Source: Tetragonia tetragonoides (lineage: Eukaryota > Streptophyta > Magnoliopsida > Caryophyllales > Aizoaceae). From it: a stretch of DNA of 64,000 nt. The notes beneath the pieces are model-generated. The model was not told the origin of the DNA. It made no database searches and saw only the letters and a list, made by a program, of their open reading frames with translations. The stretch covers positions 23,436,501 through 23,500,500 of the forward strand of contig CM076141.1 in NCBI GenBank assembly GCA_038025085.1, written 5' to 3'. Positions 39,101 to 47,990 of the stretch are shown piece after piece. Both the position numbers and the translations under genes were made by a program. The first letter of the stretch is position 1; each line of letters begins with the position of its first letter.

Positions 39101-42100
39101 CAAGCTTCAACTCAAGCTTTTGAATGTATTTACGCGTTTTAAAAGGTCATACGAGTAGGGTGAAATAGATTTGATTTCTTTTGTGTTGTATATTAAGAGA
39201 AAGCACCCAAATGTTTTGTTTGCATTCTCTTGAGTATGAAACTACACCAAGAATGTGTTAAATTACAAACAAGCTTCAACTCAAGAGTTTGAATGCATTT
39301 ACGCGTTTTAAAAGCTCATGCGAGTAGGGTGAAAGAGATTTGAGTTCTTTTGTGTTGTATATTAAGAGAAAGCATCCAAATACTTTGTTTGCATTCATTT
39401 GACTATGAAACTACACCTAGGATGTTTACAAGTACAAACAAGCTTCAACTCAAGCTGTTGAATGAATTTAGGCGTTTTAAAAGCTGATACGAGTAGGGTG
39501 AAAGAGATTTGAGTTCTTTTGTGTTGTATATTAAGAGAAAGCATCCAAATACTTTGTTTGCATTCATTTGAGTGTGAAACTACACCTAGGATGTTTACAG
39601 TTACAAACAAGCTTCAACTCAAGCTTTTGAATGCATTTACGCGTTTTAAAAGCTCATACGAGTAGGGTGAAAGAGATTTGATTTCTTTTGTGTTGTATAT
39701 TAAGAGAAAGCATCCAAATAATTTGTTTGCATTCATTTGAGTGTGAAACTACACCGAGCATGTTTACAGTTACAAACAAGGTTCAACTCAAGCTTTTGAA
39801 TGCAGTTACGCGTTTTAAAAGCTCACACGAGTAGGGTGAAAGAGATTTGAGTTCTTTTGTGTTGTATATTAAGAGAAAGCAACCAAATACTTTGTTTGCA
39901 TTCAGTTGAGTGTGAAACTATACCTAGGATGTTTACAGTTACAAACAAGCTTCAACTCAAGCTTTTGAATGCATTTACAGATTTTAAAAGCTCATACGAG
40001 TAGGGTGAAAGAGTTTTGATTTCTTTTGTGTTGTATATCAAGAGAAAGCACCCAAATGTTTTGTTTGCATTCTTTTGAGTATGAAACTACACAAAGAATG
40101 TGTTAAATTACAAACAAGCTTCAACTCAAGCTTTTGAATGCATTTACGCGTTTTAAAAGATCATACGAGTAGGGTGAAAGAGATTTGAGTTCTTTTGTGT
40201 TGTATATTAAGAGAAAGCATCCAAATACTTTCTTTGCATTCATTTGAGTGTGAAACTACACCTAGGATGTTTACAGTTACAAACAAGCTTCCACTCAAGC
40301 TTTTGAATGAATTTACGCGTTTGAACAGCTCTTACGACTAGAGTGATAGAAATTGAGTTCTTTTGTGTTGTATATTAAGAGAAAGCATCCAAATACTTTG
40401 TTTGCATTCATTTGAATGTGAAACTACACCTAGGATGTTTACAGTTACAAACAAGCTTCAACTCAAGCTTTTAAATGCATTTACGCGTTTTAAAAGCTCA
40501 TTCGAGTAGGGTGAAAGAGATTTGATTTCTTTTGTGTTGTATATTAAGACAAAGCACCCAAATGTTTTGTTTGCATTCTTTTGAGTATGAAACTACACCA
40601 AGAACGTGTTAAATTACAAACAAGCTTCAACTCAAGCTTTTGAATGCATTTACGCGTTTTAAAAGCTCATACGAGTAGGGTGAAAGAGATTTGATTTCTT
40701 TTGTGTTGTATATTAAGAGAAAGCACCCAAATGTTTTGTTTGCATTCATTTGAGTGTGAAACTATACCTAGGATGTTTACAGTTACAAATAAGCTTCAAC
40801 TCAAGCTTTTGAATGCATTTACGCGTTTTAAAAGCTCATACGAGTAGGGTGAAAGAGATTTGAGTTCTTTTGTGTTGTATACTAAGAGAAAGCATCCAAA
40901 TACTTTGTTTGCATTCATTTGAGTGTGAAACTACACCTAGGATGTTTACAGTTACAAACAAGCTTCAACTCAAGCTGTTGAATGTATTTACTCGTTTTAA
41001 CAGCTCTTACGACTAGGGTGATGGAAATTGAGTTCTTTTGTGTTGTATATTAAGAGAAAGCATCCAAATACTTTGTTTGCATTCATTTGAGTGTGAAACT
41101 ACACCTAGGATGTTTACAGTTACAAACAAGCTTCAACTTAAGCTTTTGAATGCATTTACGCGTTTTAAAAGCTCACACGAGTAGGGTGAAAGAGATTTGA
41201 GTTCTTTTGTGTTGTATATTAAGAGAAAGCAACCAAATACTTTGTTTGCATTCAGTTGAGTGTGAAACTATACCTAGGATGTTTACAGTTACAAACAAGC
41301 TTCAACTCAAGCTTTTGAATGCATTTACAGATTTTAAAAGCTCATACGAGTAGGGTGAAAGAGTTTTGATTTCTTTTGTGTTGTATATCAAGAGAAAGCA
41401 CCCAAATGTTTTGTTTGCATTCTTTTGAGTATGAAACTACACAAAGAATGTGTTAAATTACAAACAAGCTTCAACTCAAGCTTTTGAATGCATTTACGCG
41501 TTTTAAAAGATCATACGAGTAGGGTGAAAGAGATTTGAGTTCTTTTGTGTTGTATATTAAGAGAAAGCATCCAAATACTTTCTTTGCATTCATTTGAGTG
41601 TGAAACTACACCTAGGATGTTTACAGTTACAAATAAGCTTCAACTCAAGCTTTTGAATGCATTTACGCGTTTTAAAAGCTCATACGAGTAGGGTGAAAGA
41701 GATTTGAGTTCTTTTGTGTTGTATACTAAGAGAAAGCATCCAAATACTTTGTTTGCATTCATTTGAGTGTGAAACTACACCTAGGATGTTTACAGTTACA
41801 AACAAGCTTCAACTCAAGCTGTTGAATGTATTTACTCGTTTTAACAGCTCTTACGACTAGGGTGATGGAAATTGAGTTCTTTTGTGTTGTATATTAAGAG
41901 AAAGCATCCAAATACTTTTTTTGCATTCATTTGAGTGTGAAGCTACACCTAGGATGTTTACAGTTACAAACAAGCTTCAACTCAAGCTTTTGAATGCATT
42001 TACGCGTTTTAAAAGCTCATACGAGTAGGGTGAAAGAGATTTGATTTTTTTTGTGTTGTATATCAAGAGAAAGCACCCAAATGTTTTGTTTGCATTCTTT

Positions 42101-42783
42101 TGAGTATGAAACTACACCAAGAATGTGTTAAATTACAAGCAAGCTTAAACTCAAGCTTTTGAATGCATTTACGTGTTTTAAAAGCTCATACGAGTAGGGT
42201 GAAAGAGATTTGAGTTCTTTTGTGTTGTATATTAAGAGAAAGCATCCAAATACTTTGTTTGCATTCATTTGAGTGTGAAACTACACCTAGGATGTTTACA
42301 GTTACAAAAGCTCATACGAGTAAGGTGAAAGAGATTTGATTTCTTTTGTGTTGTATATCAAGAGAAAGCACCCAAATGTTTTGTTTGCATTCTTTTGAGT
42401 ATGAAACTACACCAAGAATGTGTTAAATTACAAACAAGCTTCAACTCAAGCTTTTGAATGCATTTACGCGTTTTAAAAGCTCATTCGAGTAGGGTGAAAG
42501 AGATTTGAGTTCTTTTGTGTTGTATATTAAGAGAAAGCATCCAAATACTTTGTTTGCATTTATTTGAGTGTGAAACTACACCTAGGATGTTTACAGTTAC
42601 AAACAAGCTTCAACTCAAGCTTTTGAATGCATTTACGCGTTTTAAAAGCTCATACGAGTAGGGTGAAAGAGATTTGAGTTCTTATTGGTTGTATAGTAAG
42701 AGAAAGCATCCAAATACTTTGTTCGCATTCATTTGAGTGTGAAACTACACCTAGGATGTTTACAGTTAAAAACAAGCTTCAAC
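36175..42783. repeat. Shuffled satellite with segmental duplications
   Basis: The ordered HOR ends here. Internal matches show a mosaic: about 36,700-37,530 recurs at 40,200-41,035 (offset 3,503), about 37,281-38,045 recurs at 41,628-42,392 (offset 4,347), and about 39,815-40,280 recurs at 41,165-41,630 (offset 1,350). Markers are GACTAGAGTGATAG, GTTGTATACTAAG, GAGTTTTGATTTC and ACAGATTTTAAAAG. Two 126-bp monomers near 37,865-37,990 and 42,213-42,338 share one deletion junction. Confidence 0.85.
42779..42783. repeat. Target site duplication of element I, left copy (TCAAC)
   Basis: TCAAC lies immediately before the LTR terminus TGATACG and is repeated immediately after the other terminus. It is satellite sequence from AAGCTTCAACTC. 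Confidence 0.95.
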
Positions 42784-43567
42784 TGATACGTTTGCAACTA
42801 CAACCTTAGCAATTTGTAAACAAAAACAGAGGATTAAGAGAAGAAAGGATAATGAGTATCACCACCAAAGCTATAAAGGATTAAACCACCAAGCTATGGA
42901 TAAAGAATACTACTTGCTCACCAAATAACCCTAAGATTATTGTAAAGAACGCAAGATTTGTAAGAAGGCAGCAGCCGTGTAATTTTCATTCATCAACAAG
43001 TGCCTTTTACATCAGCTGTTCTTACATATTTATAGGGGTCACAAATGTGCCCTAATAACCTAAGAATACTCTAGAAAGGGTGAGCTGTCCAAGAGTAGTG
43101 CCCAAGCAAAATGAAACTTCAGTATTTTGCCCAGAAATGAGCCAAATACGTGCAGTACAATTTGGAGCACATTTCCTTCCGTTTTGGACCACTTGAGAGC
43201 TGTTGCTTGTCCTTGCAAAAGGACAAACGTGGGTGAGCTGTAAGGAGCCTCATTCTTCATCCTTACCTGCCCCATGTTCTCTTAGGCGCGCCTTACTCAG
43301 CAACTACTTAGGGAATTCAAATAACAACTAATTACATTTGTTAATTATGCTAATTACATGCAAGGTGCACTATAACTAACACTAATCACAAATGCTTATT
43401 TGTACGGATTAATCTTGTACGGACATGACCTAGATTAAGTGGCCAAAAGGACACTAAGACCTCTAGGACCAGAATCATCACCATTCAAACTTGAGAGAGT
43501 CCCAAATGCCATGATTAATGCATTAATGCTCACGCTCGTAACTTGATGACCTGATGCTAACGCATCA
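42784..43567 (-). repeat. Element I 3' LTR (left in window)
   Basis: This 784-bp LTR starts TGATACGTT and ends AACGCATCA, so the ends form a short imperfect inverted repeat with TG..CA termini. A TATA-like box (TATAAATA on the minus strand) lies at 43,027-43,034. The last 133 bp on the right (43,435-43,567) encode the polyprotein C-terminus. It differs from the right LTR by about 10 substitutions and no indels that I could see. Confidence 0.95.
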
Positions 43568-43575
43568 TCCTCCCC
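43568..43575 (-). other. Polypurine tract of element I
   Basis: GGGGAGGA on the minus strand directly abuts the 3' LTR. This is the usual position of the primer for plus-strand DNA synthesis. Confidence 0.8.
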
Positions 43576-46500
43576 AACTTTTTTTGGATTTGCCCTCAAA
43601 TCATCAAGGTATTCATCCTCCAAATAAGGCAGCAGATCTCCCACATTAAAAGTTGCTGAAATTGAACTCTCTCCAGGCAGTTCAAGCTTGTATGCATTGT
43701 CGTTGATCTTCTCGATGATTTTAAAAGGGCCTTCTGATCTGGGCATCAACTTGTGCATTCTTGGCCAATAAAAGTGCTCACTTAAGACCTCAAGAGTCTT
43801 CACAATGCCAAAGTGGCTAGCCAATCCTCCTAAGTGAGCTTCCCTTATAAGTATGTCTCGAATTGAGCCCTTAGGGATACACAATCTGTTGTGCTTGAAA
43901 AGGAACCCTTCATGAATGTGAAAAGGGCCTTTTTCCACCTCCTTGCTGCCATCAAACATGGGAGAGAAATCTGGATCATCTTTGTAAAGTTCCCGTATGA
44001 AAGAGAAGCCTAAAACCTTGGCCTCGAGGATAGACAACATAGAACGTCGCCTTGATAAAGCATCGGCTACCACATTGCTTGCACCAGTTTTGTACTTAGA
44101 TACAAAGGAGAATGATTGAAGATATTCCACCCATTTAGCATGTCTTGAACTCAACTTGTGCTGCCCATTAATATACTTCAACGCTTCATGATCAGAGTGC
44201 AAAATGAACTGCCTTGGTTTTAAGTAATGAGCCCAATGATCAAGAGCCCTCACAATTGCATAGAACTCTTTGTCATAAGTGCTGTAATTCCCTCTTGAAC
44301 CATTCAACTTCTCACTGAAATAAGCAATAGGACGCTTATTTTGCACCAAAACAGCTCCAATACCGGTTCCACAAGCATCACATTCCACTTCAAATGGTTG
44401 ATCAAAGTTAGGCAAAGCTAGTATAGGGGTGGAGCTAAGCCTTTCCTTGATGGCCTCAAAAGCATTTTGAGCCATGGGAGTCCACTCAAAGACACCTTTC
44501 TTCATACAATCCGTAAGTGGTGCTAAAAGAGAGCTGAATTGCTTGATGAATCTTCTGTAAAAAGAAGCTAGCCCATGGAAGCTCCTTACTTGCGTGATGC
44601 TAGTAGGAGTAGGCCATGTCTTAATCGCCTCAACCTTGCTGGGATCAACAGCTATACCATCCTTGGACACAATGTAACCAAGAAACGTGACACTAGGAAC
44701 AAAGAAATCACATTTCTCAAGCTTAGCAAACAGCTCGTGTTGCCTTAGAGCCTCAAAAACGCGTGTTAGGTGCTGCGCATGCTCAGAATCACTCTTAGAG
44801 TATATGAGAATATCATCAAAATACACAACAACAAATTTACCAATAAAGGAACGCAATACCTCATTCATAAGACACATGAATGTGCTAGGAGCATTGGACA
44901 ACCCAAATGGCATTACAAGCCATTCATAAAGACCCCCTTTCGTCTTGAAGGCTGTCTTCCATTCATCCCCATCCTTCATTCTAATTTGATGGTAACCACT
45001 CCTCAAATCCACTTTAGAGAAGACACAAGAACCAAACAGCTCATCAAGCATATCATCCAAGCGAGGAATTGGATATCTATACTTAATGGTAATGTTGTTA
45101 ATTGAACGGCTATTAACACACATTCTCATGCTTCCATCCTTTTTTGGCACAAGGAGAGCTGGTACACTACAAGGACTCATGCTCTCTCTAATGTATCCCC
45201 TATCAAGTAACTCCTCTACTTGACATTGTAACTCCTTAGTCTCTTGGGGATTACACCTATAAGCTGCTTTGTTAGGAAGTGAGGCTCCAGAAACAAAGTC
45301 TATTTGATGCTCTATGCCCCTAATGGGTGGCAAACCATGGGGTAAATCAGATGGGAACACGTCGACATACTTTTCAAGCAAAGGTTGCATTAACGCATGT
45401 AAAGGCTTTCCAACAATGTTCTCATTCTCCCCAAGCAACACCAGCATATAAACAACATTTCCATGCACCATTTCATACTCTAAATCAGCACCTTTAACAA
45501 TCATAGCATGCTTTGATGAGTTAGAAACAGAAGAACCCTCCCCAACTTGCGTTCCCCCACATAAAGACAATTTTGCGGGTTGCAAATTAATTTTCTTTCC
45601 ATGAACCTCAAAAGAGTAAACATTTCTAAAGCCATCATGCATTACTCTTCTATCATATAACCAAGGTCTACCTAACAGCAAATGACAAGCATCCATGGGG
45701 ATCACATCACACAAAATCTCATCATTGTATACTTTTCCAATCGAAAAAGGGATCGTGACTTGTTTTGTTACCTTGGCTTTGCTTCCCTTCTCTAACCATT
45801 GCAAGGAATAAGGATGAGGGTGTTCTTTGGTGGCCAATCCAAGCTTTTCCACCATGAGAGTAGACGCCACATTGGTGCAAGAACCGCCATCAATGATTAA
45901 AGTGCAAAGCCTTTCTTTCACGGTGCACTTGGTTTGAAATATCTTCTCCCTTTGAGATAGTGTCTCCTCTGCCTCTCTAGCATGAAGGACCCTTTGAACC
46001 ACCAATAGAGGTGAGCCTTGGTCAGGTTCAATGTCCAATTCATCGTCAATAGATTGCTCTTCATTCTGCTCCTTATCGTCATCCAATTGCCTAAGCTCAT
46101 CATACTCACGAAGAGATAACACTCTCTTGTTGGGGCACTCAGCTTGAAAGTGTCCATAGCCTTGACACTTGAAGCATTTCCTAGAGAGAGATGGTCTAAG
46201 AGCATCCTTGTTGGCCTTAGGATCTCTAGGAAACCTTTTGTCATTTTCGCTCCCTTTAGAAGAACTTTCTGCCCGAGGAGTAAAACTCCTAAATGTGGGC
46301 TTTGCTGCTGGTTTCTTCGCTTTCTCTTGCTTTTCAATCTTCAAAGCCAACTTGTATACATCATCTAGAGACCAAAAAGGCTGTACTTCAACTCTATTAC
46401 CAACATTGGTGTCTAAACCAGAAATAAAACGCGCAATTGAGAGTTGTGGATCCTCTACAATGCCGGTTCTGATTTGTAGTTGCTCAAAATCTCTAATGTA

Positions 46501-46830
46501 ATCTGCTACACTTAGAGTTCCTTGACTGAAATTTGTGAGCTTGAGGTAGAGATCTTGAGTATAGGAAGGGGGCACAAAGCGTTTGTGCATGATTTTCTTA
46601 AGCTTGGGCCATGAACGCACCCTAGATTTACCCTCACGTTCTCTTTGTAGTTTCATGCTTTCATACCACAAAGAAGCATACTTTTTGAGCTTCAAAACAG
46701 CAACTTTGAAACTCTTTCCCTCACTATACCCCTTGGTATCAAACAATCTACCCATTTGTTGCTCCCACTCCAAATAGTCATCTGGGTTTGTACCACCATC
46801 AAAATCAGGGGGTTCAAATTTTAAATCACC

Positions 46831-46833
46831 CTA
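46831..46833 (-). other. In-frame TAG stop in element I gag
   Basis: The upstream frame (47,034 to 46,834) and the long downstream frame are in the same register, separated only by this TAG. A point nonsense mutation is simplest. Suppressible readthrough is possible, but no supporting structure was examined. There is no ATG between the stop and the gag core; the next in-frame start-like codon is a TTG at 46,773. Confidence 0.85.
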
Positions 46834-47187
46834 TTGCTCATCTTTTCTCCTTGGACTAAGAGAACCATCATCATCACCTCGACCACGAGCTCTACCTCTA
46901 CCAATGTTGAGAAAATCAGTCATTTGTTGGGTGAGGTTGCTAAGTTGTTCCTTAACCTCACGTATCTCCCTTTCTCTCCTAAGCTCTTTAGCTTGCTCAA
47001 GAGTTAAATTTCTGGGTATTTGTTCATCATCCATGGCTGTTTGTGAGTTTGGTTATGTTTAAGCTAGGAATTGTGTTTGGGCTGTAAATGGGTTCTTTTG
47101 TGACTCAAAGATTGGAACTTTGGACGTGATTGAGACAAGAAAGGAGAGAACTTTGATGAGAGAAAATGGTGCTAAGGTTAAACCTAT

Positions 47188-47199
47188 GCTCTGATACCA
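47188..47199 (-). other. Primer binding site of element I (initiator tRNA-Met)
   Basis: The minus strand reads TGGTATCAGAGC, complementary to the 3' end of plant initiator tRNA-Met, 2 nt inside the 5' LTR. This fixes the element's orientation as minus. Confidence 0.9.
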
Positions 47200-47201
47200 A
47201 A

Positions 47202-47985
47202 TGATACGTTTGCAACTACAACCTTAGCAATTTGTAAACAAAAACAGAGGATTAAGAGAAGAAAGGATAATGAGTATCACCACCAAAGCTATAAAGGATT
47301 AAACCACCAAGCTATGGATAAAGAATACTACTTGCTCACCAAATAACCATAAGATTATTGTAAAGAACGCAAGATTTGTAAGAAGGCAGCAGCCGTGTAA
47401 TTTTCATTCATCAACAAGTGCCTTTTACATCAGCTGTTCTTACATATTTATAGGGGTCACAAATGTGTCCTAATAACCTAAGAATACTCTAGAAAGGGTG
47501 AGCTGTCCAACAGTAGTGCCCAAGCAAAATGAAACTTCAGTATTTTGCCCAGAAATGAGCCAAATACGTGTAGTACAATTTGGAGCACATTTCCTTCCGT
47601 TTTGGACCACTTGACAGCTGTTGCTTGTCCTTGCAAAAGAAAAAACGTGGGTGAGCTGTAAGGAGCCTCATTCTTCATCCTTACCTGCCCCATGTGCTCT
47701 TAGGCGCGCCTTACTCAGCAACTACTTAGGGAATTCAAATAACAACTAATTACATTTGTTAATTATGCTAATTACATGCAGGGTGCACTATAACTAACAC
47801 TAATCACAAATGCTTATTTGTACGGATTAATCTTGTACGGACATGACCTAGATTAAGTGGCCAAAAGGACACTAAGACCTCTAGGACCAGAATCATCACC
47901 ATTCAAACGTGAGAGAGTCCCAAATGCCATGATTAATGCATTAATGCTCACGCTCGTAACTTGATGACCTGATGCTAACGCATCA
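47202..47985 (-). repeat. Element I 5' LTR (right in window)
   Basis: This 784-bp LTR has the same termini as the left copy. The minus-strand TATA-like box TATAAATA at 47,445-47,452 is the likely promoter core for the genomic transcript. Differences from the other LTR include CCATAAG for CCCTAAG, AACAGTAG for AAGAGTAG and AAACGTGAG for AAACTTGAG. Confidence 0.95.
47445..47452 (-). promoter_or_regulatory. Putative TATA box in element I 5' LTR
   Basis: TATAAATA on the minus strand is preceded by CCCC, upstream of the PBS in transcription order. This is a sequence match only; promoter activity is inferred. Confidence 0.55.
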
Positions 47986-47990
47986 TCAAC
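47986..47990. repeat. Target site duplication of element I, right copy (TCAAC)
   Basis: An exact copy of 42,779-42,783 directly follows the terminal ATCA. Satellite resumes with TCATACTTTTGAATTC. Confidence 0.95.

Larger units (their letters stand above)
1..42783. repeat. 169-bp satellite array, left block (about 253 monomers)
   Basis: The word TTGAGTTCTTTTGTGTTG and its variants recur every 169 bp (key G at 6, 175, 344, 513, 682, 851, 1020, 1189, 1358, 1527, 1696 and on). In order, a monomer contains AAGAGAAAGCATCCAAATAC, GAGTGTGAAACTACACCTAG, GTTTACAGTTACAAACAAGC, AAGCTTCAACTCAAGCTT, GAATGCATTTACGCGTTTTA and GCTCATACGAGTAGGGTG. All monomers are in the same orientation. Monomer types differ at diagnostic sites, and the order of types gives the higher-order structure listed separately. 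A unit of 169 bp is near nucleosome length and typical of plant centromeric satellites. The centromere assignment is inferred from this and from the embedded chromovirus-like elements. The block ends where element I is inserted. Confidence 0.97.
43435..47034 (-). pseudogene. gag-pol: Element I gag-pol polyprotein, broken
   Basis: One minus-strand frame of 1,200 codons runs from ATG at 47,034 to a stop at 43,435-43,437. Codon 68 (46,831-46,833) is an in-frame TAG. Residues 1-67 include a charged coiled-coil-like stretch and an RG-rich segment. A gag capsid region follows, then a CCHC zinc knuckle (CFKCQGYGHFQAEC, 287-300) and an aspartic protease with IIDGGSCT (Asp 382; DGG where DSG or DTG is usual, a form I recall from other plant elements). 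RT has FSKVDL (Asp 676) and YFDD (738-741), but an Asn in CVNSR where Asp is usual. RNase H acidic residues are at 886, 923, 948 and 991. The integrase zinc-binding part keeps His 1067 and His 1074, then jumps at about 1097 to the C-terminal GPFKIIEKINDNAYKLELP region. The Cys pair and the catalytic core are absent. Residues 1157-1199 are encoded inside the LTR. No canonical chromodomain was recognised. Confidence 0.93.
42784..47985 (-). mobile_element. Element I: Ty3/gypsy LTR retrotransposon, CRM-like chromovirus, internally deleted
   Basis: This is a structurally bounded insertion in the satellite: two 784-bp direct LTRs, 5-bp target duplications TCAAC on both sides, a PBS for initiator tRNA-Met, a polypurine tract, and one gag-pol frame on the minus strand. 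The domain order gag, zinc knuckle, protease, RT, RNase H, integrase is that of Ty3/gypsy. RT and RNase H motifs, the tRNA-Met PBS and a frame that ends inside the 3' LTR resemble the centromeric CRM chromoviruses; that clade placement is from memory, not a tree. The copy cannot be autonomous, because the integrase core is missing and a stop codon interrupts gag. The two LTRs differ at about 10 of 784 positions (about 1.3%), so the insertion is fairly young. Confidence 0.95.

Noticed and set aside
1..42783. CRISPR array or bacterial direct repeats
   Set aside because: The repeats are contiguous 169-bp monomers without unique spacers, in a eukaryotic context with LTR retrotransposons.
43435..43700. 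Canonical chromodomain at the end of element I integrase
   Set aside because: The C-terminal residues show no recognisable aromatic-cage chromodomain pattern; a CR-type motif remains possible but was not identified.
46771..46773. Start of element I pol at this TTG codon
   Set aside because: The frame is continuous with the upstream gag segment from ATG 47,034 apart from one TAG; the TTG has no support as a true start.
44687..46777. Antisense and off-frame open frames over element I gag-pol (e.g. 44,687-44,929, 44,770-45,105, 45,918-46,337, 46,169-46,501)
   Set aside because: They are shadows of the conserved gag-pol frame, which carries the known motifs.
47188..47199. tRNA gene fragments at the three TGGTATCA sites
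   Set aside because: Only 11-12 nt match, adjacent to LTR ends; these are primer binding sites.
43060..47693. 71-residue frames in both element I LTRs (43,060-43,275 and 47,478-47,693)
   Set aside because: They lie in the U3 part upstream of the TATA-like box and have no recognisable domain; they are duplicated simply because LTRs are.
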